64,000 nt of DNA from Clostridium sp. DL-VIII (lineage in GTDB: Bacteria; Bacillota; Clostridia; Clostridiales; Clostridiaceae), in NCBI RefSeq assembly GCF_000230835.1, contig NZ_CM001240.1:5664279-5728278 (forward strand), in the 5' to 3' direction. Shown here in pieces: positions 28,163-38,300 of the stretch. How positions within the stretch are numbered: the first letter of the stretch is position 1; the number at the start of each line of letters is the position of its first letter. A program made the position numbers and the translations under genes. The notes beneath the pieces were generated by a model. The model saw nothing but the letters and a program-made list of their open reading frames with translations, was not told the DNA's origin and did no database searches.

Positions 28163-29464
28163 TTAATTTTCTAATTTCTCAGCTTCATTAAATAATTTTA
28201 TTCCTTGATTCAAATAATAGGCTGCTTCTTCTTCTTCTTTTTTATCTATGAAATATTTCCCGACCCTCATAGCTAATTCTCCTGCTTTAGCTAATCTTCC
28301 ACTATCTTTTGCTAGAACATACGTATCAATTAATACAGTTTCTGCTTGTTCAATTTTGTCCTCAATATTAAACAAAGTATATTTAATTAACTTACATTTT
28401 ATTTTTCTATCAACGTCATCTTCATCAATACTGTTTTCTATATTTTTTAATATTTTACTGCATTGCTCAATATTTTTTAATTTTAAATAACATGTACATA
28501 TATCTATTAATATATCATTGATATGACCTACGTGATTTTGAGCACTAACATTTCTAGATATCTCATAATGTTTGATTGATTCTTCTAAATCTCCTAATTC
28601 ATAAAATAATTTACCTAAGTTATGCTCTATATTTACTATGCTCTTGTTATATTGTATTTTTTTATATACCTCTAACGTTTTCTTTGAGTATTTTATAGCA
28701 TTTATCAAATCACCTTTTTTGTTAAACTCTTCTGCTAGGCCAAATAAATTTTTTGCGTAATTCTCATCATTATATATTTGTTCAAATCTTTCCTTTGCTA
28801 AATATGAGTATTTTAATGCTAATTCTAAATCTTCCACATCATAATAAGTTCTAGACATATTATAATAGATTTCTCCCATTAAGAAATCATCTACAACTTT
28901 ATTATCAAGGTAAACTTTTTCTGCTTGCTTTAAGTAACTGCTGGCAGAATGATAAGCTTTTAATTCTAAAGCTATATTAGCTAGGTTTAAAAAGGTTTTT
29001 ATTATTTGTTCATAGTTATTACTTTTAACAAAAATAACATTTGCAGACAAGAAAAATTTTTGAGCTAAAGGGAAATCTTTTTTATACATATAAGATTTTG
29101 CTGTAATAAAATATATTACTGCCTTCCTATACTCCAAATTATACTTTTCGCAATAATATAAAGCGTTATCAATATATCTTTGTCCTTTTTCATAGTCGCC
29201 TTGTAATATACAAGATTCTCCTACTTGCTCATAGTATAGGCTTATTTTTTCTGCTTGGCTTTCTTCCGATTCCATTAAATATTCTACTGTAGTATTTAGT
29301 GCATTTGCTAAGTACTCTAATAAGTCAACTGATGGATTTGAGCGACCAGACTCAACCAAACTAATTTGTCCTGGAGTTATTCTGTCTTTAGCTAGATCTT
29401 TTAATGTCATATTTAATTCTTTTCTTCGTTTTTTGATTTTTTCTCCTAGTGATAGAATTTCCAT
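28163..29464 (-). CDS. XRE-family HTH regulator with TPR sensor, paralogue 2
   Basis: This 433-residue protein has the same architecture and opening as the downstream gene (MEILSLGEKIKKRRKELNM here). The HTH is a more canonical XRE (TPGQISLVESGRSNPSVDLLEYLANAL), and the TPR helices carry repeats such as GDYEKGQRYIDNALYYCEKY and GDLEESIKHYEISR. The start is ATG after GAAGGAT. It is the first gene of the pair. The better conserved HTH suggests this copy keeps normal DNA binding, while the downstream copy may have diverged in specificity. Confidence 0.8.
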   Translation of the reverse strand: MEILSLGEKIKKRRKELNMTLKDLAKDRITPGQISLVESGRSNPSVDLLEYLANALNTTVEYLMESEESQAEKISLYYEQVGESCILQGDYEKGQRYIDNALYYCEKYNLEYRKAVIYFITAKSYMYKKDFPLAQKFFLSANVIFVKSNNYEQIIKTFLNLANIALELKAYHSASSYLKQAEKVYLDNKVVDDFLMGEIYYNMSRTYYDVEDLELALKYSYLAKERFEQIYNDENYAKNLFGLAEEFNKKGDLINAIKYSKKTLEVYKKIQYNKSIVNIEHNLGKLFYELGDLEESIKHYEISRNVSAQNHVGHINDILIDICTCYLKLKNIEQCSKILKNIENSIDEDDVDRKIKCKLIKYTLFNIEDKIEQAETVLIDTYVLAKDSGRLAKAGELAMRVGKYFIDKKEEEEAAYYLNQGIKLFNEAEKLEN

Positions 29465-29640
29465 TTTTTCAATCCTTCTCTATTCAACAAATTCTTTAAT
29501 CGATTAATATATTTTTCCTTAATTATAACATAAATTTATAAAAAACTGCACAAAAATATAAACGTACCCCAAATTTTATATAATTTAATTGTATTATCCA
29601 TTTTTATGCAAAAAAATATAAATAAAATAAACAAAAAATA

Positions 29641-29670
29641 AAAAGACATGAAAATCACTCATGTCTTTTT
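29641..29670 (-). terminator. Terminator after the small basic protein gene
   Basis: AAAAGACATGA pairs with TCATGTCTTTT across a short loop, followed by A/T runs on both sides. Confidence 0.75.
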
Positions 29671-29721
29671 ATCCAAAATGTAGCATTATTAAAATTCAAT
29701 TTTTTGTAGTTAGTCTATTTA

Positions 29722-29898
29722 TTATCTCATCCAGCCATGAATTCCATGATAAGTAGACTCAGCCATACTTCTCATTCTTCTTCCTGCTCTTTTCATTGTT
29801 CTTTGAGGGCTTCTATCATCATAGTATGGCATCATTGCCATTTCAACAGCCACTCCTATTAAAATCCCTGCCATCATTCCTTTTGAGAATCTTTCCAT
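29722..29898 (-). CDS. Small protein with one hydrophobic helix and a basic tail
   Basis: This 58-residue protein has a short hydrophobic N-terminal segment (KGMMAGILIGVAVEMAMM), which could be a membrane helix. A basic, Met-rich tail follows (RTMKRAGRRMRSMAES). The ATG at 29898 is eight bases after AGAGG; an upstream in-frame GTG overlaps that site and is less likely. It forms its own unit with a terminator. Layout recalls YtxH-type stress proteins, but the similarity is too weak to name it. Confidence 0.6.
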   Translation of the reverse strand: MERFSKGMMAGILIGVAVEMAMMPYYDDRSPQRTMKRAGRRMRSMAESTYHGIHGWMR

Positions 29899-30018
29899 AA
29901 TCAACACCTCTTTAATATTAATTTAATTTTCTATAAGTAGATTATGTAGTAATTAAGAAGTTATCCAAGTTAATTTATTGAATGATTACTTCTTATTTCA
30001 AATTAAAGATGAAATCCC

Positions 30019-30963
30019 CTAAAGCTGTTCCAATAAATATAAAATAAATTTTTCTTTTTCCTTACTTAACAATTTTGAAACTATTTTTTTACATTCTTTA
30101 GAATTATTTTTATGCAAGCTTACAATTTCTTCAAATCTACTTTGCTCATCAGCTTCTTCACTATTTTCTTCTATTATTTCATCTAAGATTTCATTTTTAT
30201 TATCACTACCACTTATAATTATGTGATTATCAGAAGATGGCGCTACACTTAATATTTGATTTTTTACTTCAATACTAGAAACTTCTATAATGTTTTTTTT
30301 AAGTAATTTTTCTACTGCTTTATCAGAAGGTATTCCTAGAACTTCCTTACATTTCTCATCCACAAGCTCATTAAATAAATCACCAGTATGACTATCTACT
30401 TTTACAAATATTACTTCAATACCAGAATTCATTAGCTTTTGCATATTTTCATAATATTCCATTGAAGATTCTTCTTTTCTTTCCCAAGAGCCAGTAGCAT
30501 GATGAGCTATTCCTTCATAATCGTGAAATATAACTAATTTCTTTTGACCTTGCCTTAAAGCATATTGAGCAGCTTTAAGAGCTCCTTTAAGTTCACCTGC
30601 TATTTGTCTTATGTTTTTTTCTGATGAATTCTTTTCCGCATTACTTTCTATGTATTCTACTACATTATTATTTACACATACTAAACCATATGAGTATCTT
30701 CCATCTGAAGAATTATAGCTTCCATCAACATAAGCATGAAGGCAGTCTTTAGGATAATTCTCATCGCTCTTTTTTAACATTCTATTTCCTTCACTTAAAT
30801 ATGCTTTTGCATCTTCTAAGTTTTCAAAGCTCTTATATTTAGCTCCCTTCACGCCTTTAACATATCCTAAACATTCTCCCCACGTAGCAACTATAATATT
30901 CTCTACTTTTTTATCATTTTTTAAATCATATCCATATTGTATAGCATAAACTTTTTTAGCCAT
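30019..30963 (-). CDS. Ribonuclease HI with N-terminal viroplasmin-like domain and C-terminal extension
   Basis: This 314-residue protein opens with a viroplasmin-type RNA/DNA-hybrid binding domain (residues 4-50: YAIQYGYDLKND, FENLEDAKAYL). The RNase H fold follows, with acidic catalytic residues in AYVDGSYN, GELKGAL, FHDYEGI and LVDEKCK. It would remove RNA from RNA:DNA hybrids. The last 100 or so residues (after GIPSDKAVEKLL) are a charged extension without a recognised domain, longer than in typical RNase HI. The ATG is preceded by AAGGGTAAA. It is a single gene. Confidence 0.87.
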   Translation of the reverse strand: MAKKVYAIQYGYDLKNDKKVENIIVATWGECLGYVKGVKGAKYKSFENLEDAKAYLSEGNRMLKKSDENYPKDCLHAYVDGSYNSSDGRYSYGLVCVNNNVVEYIESNAEKNSSEKNIRQIAGELKGALKAAQYALRQGQKKLVIFHDYEGIAHHATGSWERKEESSMEYYENMQKLMNSGIEVIFVKVDSHTGDLFNELVDEKCKEVLGIPSDKAVEKLLKKNIIEVSSIEVKNQILSVAPSSDNHIIISGSDNKNEILDEIIEENSEEADEQSRFEEIVSLHKNNSKECKKIVSKLLSKEKEKFILYLLEQL

Positions 30964-31028
30964 TGTAATTTACCCTTTCTTATTTGATATTCTCTAACTA
31001 ATATTATATCCTAAATATCAGAAAGCTT

Positions 31029-31991
31029 TTATAATGTAGATAATTCTGCAATAACAGAGTATAACCTTTCCACATTTCCAGCTTTAGTAAAATCCATTAA
31101 ATATTCAACGCCCTTTTGTAATACTATGACCAGATCATTTCTACCTTGCCAATTCTCTACTATTATTGATAATGGAATATCCTTAAGAACTTTATTTAGT
31201 GCAAATAGTATAACTCCAATATCATCAATTGCTCCTACAAAAGGTATCTTATTAGGTATTAAATTACTTGGCATTGCTACATAACCTATAGCTGCTGACA
31301 TTATTAATTTAGTCTTTATAGGTACTCGTTTATCCTTAAGCAATCTATAGATCAGCGAAATTATATCAGGCAGTATAAATATGTATTCTTTGTATTTCTC
31401 AGTAAACTCAGGAAGCTTGTCCTCTACAATTTTTCTTCCTTTTGAATAGCTGTCTTCAACTTTTTCCGTAATTTCTAATGCTAACTTTGCCTCTTCATCT
31501 TCTTCATTAACCTCTTCCACTTCTATCTTCTTTATCAAGTTTCCTGCTATAGAAATATTAACATTACTAGCTTCCACCCATAACTCAGATCTTTTCATAA
31601 ATATCTCATCAATATTAAGCTCCACAAAAGGCACATCCTTAAGTACTGTGTTAACATCTACTATCACTCTATCTTTTTGACTATGTATCCCATATTCTTT
31701 AAATAACTTTAACAATTGTTTTAATGCAAAACTTCTAAAAACCCTAAATACTCCTAAGTTTAAAATCTTTGCCTCAACTACTCTAAAATTAATTTTATTT
31801 TGCATACATTCAATTAATTCTACTTTTACTGCAAATTCTATTTTAATTCTTTTTCTAAAATTTCCTTCTAATAATATTCCGTTATTAATTGATATGCTTG
31901 TTAATGTTAATCCTTCAATTTTAACGAATTCATTAATAATACTTAATATATCACTTCCAAGTAACTTAACCTTTACCTCTGATATCTTCAT
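31029..31991 (-). CDS. DUF1232 protein with a lipid-binding-like N-terminal half
   Basis: This 320-residue protein has a C-terminal YkvA/DUF1232 domain. Its hallmark is KTKLIMSAAIGYVAMPSNLIPNKIPFVGAIDDIGVILFAL, seen here in pieces near residues 220-270, and it usually makes a short membrane hairpin. The first 150 or so residues are a beta-rich region with a DUF2993-like pattern (LEGNFRKRIKIEFAVKVEL). No enzymatic motif is present and the role is unknown. It is separated from the RNase H gene by 65 bases and may share its transcript. Confidence 0.72.
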   Translation of the reverse strand: MKISEVKVKLLGSDILSIINEFVKIEGLTLTSISINNGILLEGNFRKRIKIEFAVKVELIECMQNKINFRVVEAKILNLGVFRVFRSFALKQLLKLFKEYGIHSQKDRVIVDVNTVLKDVPFVELNIDEIFMKRSELWVEASNVNISIAGNLIKKIEVEEVNEEDEEAKLALEITEKVEDSYSKGRKIVEDKLPEFTEKYKEYIFILPDIISLIYRLLKDKRVPIKTKLIMSAAIGYVAMPSNLIPNKIPFVGAIDDIGVILFALNKVLKDIPLSIIVENWQGRNDLVIVLQKGVEYLMDFTKAGNVERLYSVIAELSTL

Positions 31992-32260
31992 ATTTTTATT
32001 CCCCTTTAAAATTATCTTCCTAAATATACTTAAAAGTATACATTATTCCAGGTAATTATTAAAGATTTAGTTCTTCACTCTTCCTTATAATAATAAATAT
32101 GTTTTCAATAATGAACTTCATATGAGCAAATGCTTACTTATATAAATTTCAATGATAAATTGCTATTACATTTAATATGGATAAATAAAGACTCATGATT
32201 TAAATTAGCAATATGATAATAAAATTTATATAAATTAAATAAGAATTCAATATATAAAAG
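31992..32260. other. Gene-free AT-rich stretch
   Basis: It lies between the DUF1232 gene start and the metQ terminator. It should contain the DUF1232 promoter. No ORF or conserved element was recognised. Confidence 0.5.
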
Positions 32261-32293
32261 AAAGAGTACTCTTTCATTCAGAGTACTCTTTCA
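32261..32293 (-). terminator. Terminator of the metNIQ operon at 32-35 kb
   Basis: GAAAGAGTACTCT and AGAGTACTCTTTC form a 13-bp stem around a seven-base loop. It lies after metQ on the minus strand. Confidence 0.75.
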
Positions 32294-32307
32294 AAAATCA
32301 TCCTATA

Positions 32308-32342
32308 AGACACGATCAAATAGATAACAATTCTATATGCCT
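32308..32342. repeat. Degenerate REP-like fragment E
   Basis: AGACACGATCAAATAGATAAC resembles the AGGCACAATCAAATAAATAAC end of copy A, and a TATGCCT end follows closely. It touches the 3' end of metQ, as the full copies do with other genes. Confidence 0.45.
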
Positions 32343-32346
32343 AAAA

Positions 32347-33177
32347 CTAAAATACTGGAATTACTGATCCATTGTATTCCTTATTTATAAAGTCTTTAAC
32401 TTCTTGTGAAGTCATTGCTTTCATTAAAGCTTTAATTTTATCTTTATTTTCATTGCCTTCTTTTACAACAACAATGTTTGCATAAGGTTTAGCTGCTTCT
32501 GAATCTTTATCTTCAATTATTATAGCATCTTTTGCTGGATTAAAGTTAGCATCTAATGCATAGTTTCCATTTATTACAGCTGCATCAACATCTTCTATTG
32601 ATCTTGGAACTGTTGCTGCATCTAATTCATTAAATGTTAACTTCTTAGGATTTTCTGTAATATCCTTTGGTGTAACTAATTCACCATCTGCAATTTTAAT
32701 TAATCCCTTACCTGCTAATAGCTTTAATGCTCTAGCTTCGTTTGATGGATCATTAGGAATAGCAATTGTAGCACCATCTTTAAGTTCATCTATGCTCTTA
32801 ATCTTATGAGAATATAATCCCATTGGTTCTAAATGTATAGCTCCTACTGAAACTAAGTGATATCCTTGAGCTTTATTTTGCTCATTTAAATATGGAGTGT
32901 GTTGGAAGAAGTTTGCGTCTAAATCCCCTTCTTCTACAGCAGTGTTAGGTTGATTATAATCATTAAATTCTGTTATTTCTACTGTATATCCTTCTTTTTC
33001 AAGTAATGGCTTAGCCACATTTACTATTTCTTCATGTGGTTTTGGTGTAACACCAATTTTTATTACCTTATCTTCTTTAGAATCTGAACTTCCTGTATTA
33101 GAAGCATTTCCGCAGCCTACTAATCCTAGTGTAACTACTCCCGCTAAAACTATTGATAAAATTGATTTTTTCTTCAT
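32347..33177 (-). CDS. metQ: MetQ: methionine-binding lipoprotein of a MUT-family ABC transporter
   Basis: This 276-residue binding protein has a lipoprotein signal peptide and lipobox LGLVGC near residue 22, so it is anchored to the outer face of the membrane. The NlpA/MetQ fold shows the family phrases GVTPKPHEEIV, NFFQHTPYLNEQNK and IPNDPSNEARALKLL. It delivers methionine, or close analogues, to MetNI. It is the last gene of metN-metI-metQ, controlled by a SAM-I riboswitch 1.8 kb upstream, so this is the general methionine importer of the window. Confidence 0.93.
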   Translation of the reverse strand: MKKKSILSIVLAGVVTLGLVGCGNASNTGSSDSKEDKVIKIGVTPKPHEEIVNVAKPLLEKEGYTVEITEFNDYNQPNTAVEEGDLDANFFQHTPYLNEQNKAQGYHLVSVGAIHLEPMGLYSHKIKSIDELKDGATIAIPNDPSNEARALKLLAGKGLIKIADGELVTPKDITENPKKLTFNELDAATVPRSIEDVDAAVINGNYALDANFNPAKDAIIIEDKDSEAAKPYANIVVVKEGNENKDKIKALMKAMTSQEVKDFINKEYNGSVIPVF

Positions 33178-33189
33178 GTTTATTTCCCC

Positions 33190-33828
33190 CTACTTTGATA
33201 ATTTATTGTAAAAATAATTGCCTATAAGCTGTAGTCCTTGTACCACTATAATTAAGACAATACATGTTACTACCATATAATCTGTTTGGAATCTTTGATA
33301 ACCATAGCTTATCGCTACTTGACCAAGTCCTCCGCCTCCAATTGTTCCTGCCATTGCTGAATACCCAACAATACTTATTATTGTAAGTGTTATTCCAGAT
33401 GCTATTGAAGGAATTGCTTCTTTAAGCATAACCTTAAATATAATTTGAGTATTTGATGCCCCAAAGGATTTTGCTGCCTCAATCATTCCTTTATCAACTT
33501 CTCTAAGTGCTGATTCTATTATTCTTGCTACAAATGGAGCTGCTGCAATCGTAAGTGGAACAATAGCTGCCTCTGTCCCTATTGATTTTCCAGCAATAAA
33601 TCTAGTTAAAGGTATTATTGCAACCATTAATATGATAACTGGAAAACTTCTTAATATATTAATTATTAAATCTAAAACAGTATAAACAACTTTATTAGGT
33701 TTTAATCCATCCTTTGCAGTAACTGTTAAGATTATTGCAGGTATGAATCCTAAAATAAGTGAACCAATAGTTGATGCAAAAACCATCTCTAATGTTTCTA
33801 TTAAAGCTTTTACTATTATCGCATTCAT
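33190..33828 (-). CDS. metI: MetI: methionine ABC transporter permease
   Basis: This 212-residue permease has about five helices and the ABC coupling motif visible as EAAKSFGASNTQIIFKVMLKEAIPSI. The signature GYSAMAGTIGGGGLG is typical of MetI. Its start codon overlaps the metN stop by one base (TAATG), indicating translational coupling. metQ follows 12 bases later. Confidence 0.94.
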   Translation of the reverse strand: MNAIIVKALIETLEMVFASTIGSLILGFIPAIILTVTAKDGLKPNKVVYTVLDLIINILRSFPVIILMVAIIPLTRFIAGKSIGTEAAIVPLTIAAAPFVARIIESALREVDKGMIEAAKSFGASNTQIIFKVMLKEAIPSIASGITLTIISIVGYSAMAGTIGGGGLGQVAISYGYQRFQTDYMVVTCIVLIIVVQGLQLIGNYFYNKLSK

Positions 33829-34793
33829 TATTCAATTACCTCCAATAAGATATCTCTATTTTCAAGATATTTTATAACCTTGTCCTTATCTTCTTCTTTA
33901 ATATTTATTACAAGCCCCCCTAGTACTTCACTTCTAAATCTTTCAAGCTTACCCCAAACTATTGAAAAATCTATTTCGAGTTCTCTTGCCATTTTGGTTA
34001 TAAGCGCATTTTCTGATGAATCACTTGGGAAGAATAGCTTAATATTAACTCCCTCATCAGGTAATAATTCATCATCTTCTTCACCCAAGAATTTCTTAAG
34101 AGACTTTCCAGGCTTTAAGAATAAATCTTCTGCTCTTCCTTCTGCTTTTATTTCTCCACCATCTAATAATGCAACTTTTTCACATATTTCTTTTATTACT
34201 TCCATTTGATGAGTAACCATGACTATTGTAATTCCTAGTTCTTTATTTATCTTAGAAAGTAATGCCAAAATATCTTTTGTAATCTTAGGATCTAAAGCTG
34301 ATGTCGCTTCGTCACAAAGTAATACCTTAGGATCTAATGCTAATGCTCTTGCTATTGCTACTCTTTGTTTCTGACCACCACTAAGCTCGGATGGCTTGCT
34401 TAATTTTTTATCTTTTAATCCAACTAAATCCAGTAATCTTGATACCTTGTCCTTGATTTCGTTTTTATTATATCCCCACACTTCAAGTGGAAGAGCTACA
34501 TTATCAAAAACATTCTTTCTCTGCATAAGATTGAAATTTTGAAAAATCATCCCCAAATCTTTTCTAAATTCCCTTAAACTTCTGCCATCTAATGAAGAAA
34601 CTTCTTTCCCCATTACATTTATTGATCCTCCATCATAAGATTCAAGACCGTTAATGCATCTAAGTAATGTAGATTTTCCTGCACCACTATGACCTATTAT
34701 TCCATAAATTTCGCCTTCTTTAATGTTTAGCGATACATCTTTTATAACTTGTGCTTCCCCAAAATTTTTAATTACGTGTTTAATTTCTATCAA
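33828..34793 (-). CDS. metN: MetN: methionine ABC transporter ATPase with NIL domain
   Basis: This 321-residue ATPase has Walker [10 protein letters not shown], signature LSGGQKQR, Walker [13 protein letters not shown] and switch histidine VMVTHQ. A C-terminal NIL (ACT-like) domain of about 75 residues (residues 245-321) is present; it is known to bind methionine and inhibit the transporter from inside. The start is TTG, eight bases after GGAGGA. It is first in the SAM-riboswitch-controlled metNIQ operon. Confidence 0.94.
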   Translation of the reverse strand: MIEIKHVIKNFGEAQVIKDVSLNIKEGEIYGIIGHSGAGKSTLLRCINGLESYDGGSINVMGKEVSSLDGRSLREFRKDLGMIFQNFNLMQRKNVFDNVALPLEVWGYNKNEIKDKVSRLLDLVGLKDKKLSKPSELSGGQKQRVAIARALALDPKVLLCDEATSALDPKITKDILALLSKINKELGITIVMVTHQMEVIKEICEKVALLDGGEIKAEGRAEDLFLKPGKSLKKFLGEEDDELLPDEGVNIKLFFPSDSSENALITKMARELEIDFSIVWGKLERFRSEVLGGLVINIKEEDKDKVIKYLENRDILLEVIE

Positions 34794-34894
34794 AACACAT
34801 TTCCTCCTTTGACTTTGTTTTGTTAGTTTCCGGATAACTAAGGCAGCAAAATAAAATAATTATTAATCACTTTAATAATGCACCTCAAAACAAA

Positions 34895-34920
34895 AGCGCC
34901 AGAGAATAAATCTCCAGCGC
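34895..34920 (-). terminator. Terminator of the SAM-I riboswitch
   Basis: GCGCTGGAGA and TCTCTGGCGC pair around a short loop, followed by TTTTGTTTT on the minus strand, between the SAM aptamer and metN. Confidence 0.9.
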
Positions 34921-34934
34921 ATAAATACCACTCA

Positions 34935-35055
34935 AATTTATCCTCTCATCTTTCAGCTACTCTGCTGCTGGAATTAGCACCATATAAATATTGAGATAAA
35001 CAATATTTCGGTTGCCGGGTTTCATAGGGCCAGTCCCTCCACCACTCTTGATAAG
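34935..35055 (-). promoter_or_regulatory. SAM-I (S-box) riboswitch upstream of metN
   Basis: Read on the minus strand: GTGGAGGGACTGGCCCTATG, AAACCCGGCAACC, GGTGCTAATTCCAGCA and AAAGATGAGAGGATAA. These are the conserved S-box blocks, followed by an intrinsic terminator. High SAM should shut off metNIQ. Confidence 0.95.
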
Positions 35056-35087
35056 ACATCAGATTATTTAATTTAGTTTCTTAAATG

Positions 35088-35116
35088 ATTATATAAACAA
35101 TTTTTTCATTTGTCAA
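35088..35116 (-). promoter_or_regulatory. Promoter of the SAM-I leader
   Basis: TTGACA, a 17-base spacer and TATAAT: a perfect vegetative promoter about 30 bases upstream of the S-box aptamer. Confidence 0.88.
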
Positions 35117-35295
35117 CATCTAAAAACCAACCACAAAATCCAATTAATTTATTCAATTCAAAGCATTATGCTCGGATTACTATAATTATTATATATATTC
35201 TGTAATTATTTTGCAAGAACTTTTTCCTAATTTAAAATAATTTCCAATACAAACGATTATTTCAAAGTAAATACTTATAAATTTCTAAAATAGAA

Positions 35296-35330
35296 CCATG
35301 CATATACTAGAGAAATCTGTTTATGCATGG
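35296..35330 (-). terminator. Terminator after the 5'-nucleotidase gene
   Basis: CCATGCATA and TATGCATGG pair across a 17-base loop, about 40 bases past the stop codon. Confidence 0.65.
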
Positions 35331-35368
35331 CTTTCTATTCTATCATCTTTTTTATTGTTTCATGTGAT

Positions 35369-38300
35369 TTAAGCTACATTTTTTTCTTTGGCTATACTTG
35401 TTACTGTGCTCCAATTTGCTGAACATTTAGGAGATATTTCTACATGTTTTTTTATATATGCTGTCATTAAGCTTCTTACCTGTCCATCATCACCAAGAGC
35501 CTTGCCAGAATCATAAGTTACTATGCTTGGATCAGTATTGCTCAATCCTGCTGCCTTCATAAAACCGCCACCGCCATTATATCTGTAATTATTGATTGCA
35601 ACAGTAAATTCATCTGAATCTTTTACCTCTACTCCATTGACTTTTAAGTTCTTTATTCTATTTCCTGAAATAACTCTTCCAGTTTCTTTATCAACAGTAC
35701 ATGCAGGCTGAGTTAAATCTATATCATAAGTTGCACCATATAGTTGATCTAAGTTATAATCAGGAATATTTAATACTGAATCTTTAGTTATTGCTGAATT
35801 ATTTCCACTTGTTTGGGCATAATACCTAACTGAATATTCCATCCAATCTTTTAACTGTCTGCCGTTCATCTTAACTCCATATAAAAAGTTTTCAAAAACA
35901 TAAACCGCCATCATATCTTTAATGGTAATATCACCACTTGGTATATATGCAGTTTCACTTAATGGTGCTGCTATAGACAATTGTGTTCCTGCACTTTCTT
36001 TTTGAACTTCATTAATTAATTCCATAATTGCTGTCGGCTTACTAGTTTGATCCTTTCCAGTAAATTCTCCAGTTGAAGTTCCAATCTTTGTGTTTACATA
36101 TTTTATTGTAGCATCTTCATATGGATTGATTAAATTAACTATGTCTGGATCATCTTGTATACTATTATCTATATCAACATTCTTTGTTGAAAGCCCAGAA
36201 ACTTTCCCATTTGAATCAACATTGATATTTATTTGTGCAATTCCTGTTGCCCCTTTAGTTGATTCAACTATTGGAACGATTTTACCTTCAGGATTCTTTT
36301 TAGTTAAGTCATTAACCTTTAGATGAGTATGCCCTGCAACAATTGCATCTATACCGCTAACTTGAGTTGCTATTGCATTAACTTCATTTTCTGGCAAAAC
36401 ATCTGCAGCACTTTCTTGACCACTATGTGCTGAAACTATAATTACATCTGCTCCTTTTCCTTTTACTTCATTTACCCATTTCTTAGCTTCATCTACAAGG
36501 TCATTAAAATGTAAGCCTTCGTAGTGCTTTTGATCTTCCCAGCTTGGTATGCACTTATTTTCCAATCCTATAACTGCAACTTTTATATCTTTTCCATTAA
36601 TATTAAAACTTTTAATTATATATGGTTGTACAAAATTTGTTTCATCCTGCTTATATATATTAGCTCCAAGTACTGCTATTCCTTCTTTTTTATAATCTCC
36701 AATCACTCTATTTAATACGTCTAAGCCATAATTAAATTCATGATTTCCTAAAGTCCAAGAATCATATTTCATTGCTCCCATGACTTTAGCCATTGGATAT
36801 TCTGAGCTTGTATCCATTATATCGTAATAATACGAAAGTGGTGTTCCCTGAATTGTATCACCATTATCAATTAACATAACGTTCTTATTATTTTGTCTTA
36901 CACTTTTAACATATGTTGAAACTTTAGCTAAGCCCTGTGCCTTAGCTGGTGCTTTTCCTGTTGCATAATCATAATTTAAAACTGTGCCATGAACATCTGT
37001 TGTTGCGAGCAAAGTTATTGAACTAGATGTGTTAATCATTCTTGGAATATCCACATTAGATATTGTATTCTTATCATTTTTATCTTTATTAGCTTTGCAC
37101 CAGTCTATAAATGCATCTCTTACCAAAGTATGAGTGTCATTTGCCACATCTAATCCGCCGTACTTTGTAAATGCTGTAAATGAATCTCCACCTTGAGCCA
37201 CGAAATCTGGAACTGCTACAGTTAGCTTTTCAGTATCACTAATTTCACTTCCATCTTCTTTTGTTATAGATTTAACCCTTTGCCCTGATGGAAGTTTTGA
37301 ATCATAAGTAAACTTAATACCTGATACTTGTAACCCCTTACTGTTATCTGCAACTGCCTGTTCTAAAACTTCTATTAATTGAGACTTTGTCATGCTTAAT
37401 TTATATATCGTATTATCAAAAGGCATAAACTGCCACATAGTACCTACTGTAATATTTCCTTTAGGTATATCTATTCTAAGGCCTCCATTATTTTGAAAGC
37501 CTACATCAGCTTTAACTGCATTCCTTGTAACATCAGATGCCCAATTTCCAAGTATTGATGATCCATAAGGAGATACATCCAATGTTCTTGTTAAATCGCT
37601 TTCTGTATTATATCCAATAACTTCACTAGTCATGGGCTCTATCTCTTTGTTAGCCTGTTTAACAATTTTATCAACATCGCTATCAGTTTGTGGTTTAGCA
37701 GCCTTATATCCTTGTTCATTATCTAAAGCTACGTAACTTGATTCAAGTTTTGGTGTATCAAATACAACTTTTTTATCACCAGTTATTTCAAATTTTGCAT
37801 CTATATATCCTTTCCCATTAGAACCGCCAATATAAACTGGAATTTTAGTAGTTTGAGCTATTGCTGCAGTTTTAGTATGGCTATGACCTCCAAACACCGC
37901 ATCTACATTTTGAAGTTTATTGGCTAAATCAAATACTGGTCCTGTAGCATTGTCACCTTTATCACCTTCATGTACTAACGCTATTATTACATCTGCTAAT
38001 TTACTTTGTTTTATTTGTGCTGCAACTGAATTAATTTCACTTGCCAAATCTTTAAATTCATAATCTTTCACATACTTAGGTGATACACTTGTTTCTGTTT
38101 CTAGTGTTATTCCTCCGATAATTGCAATCTTGATTCCATCTTTATTTATAATTTTATACGGATCAAATACTCTCTTCCCACTTTGTTTATCATATAAATT
38201 GCTGCACACTATTGAATATGCTGCACCCTTCATAGTTGTATTTAAAGTTGTGTCTAATCCCCAGTCAAATTCATGATTACCTAGAGTAGTTACCTCCATG

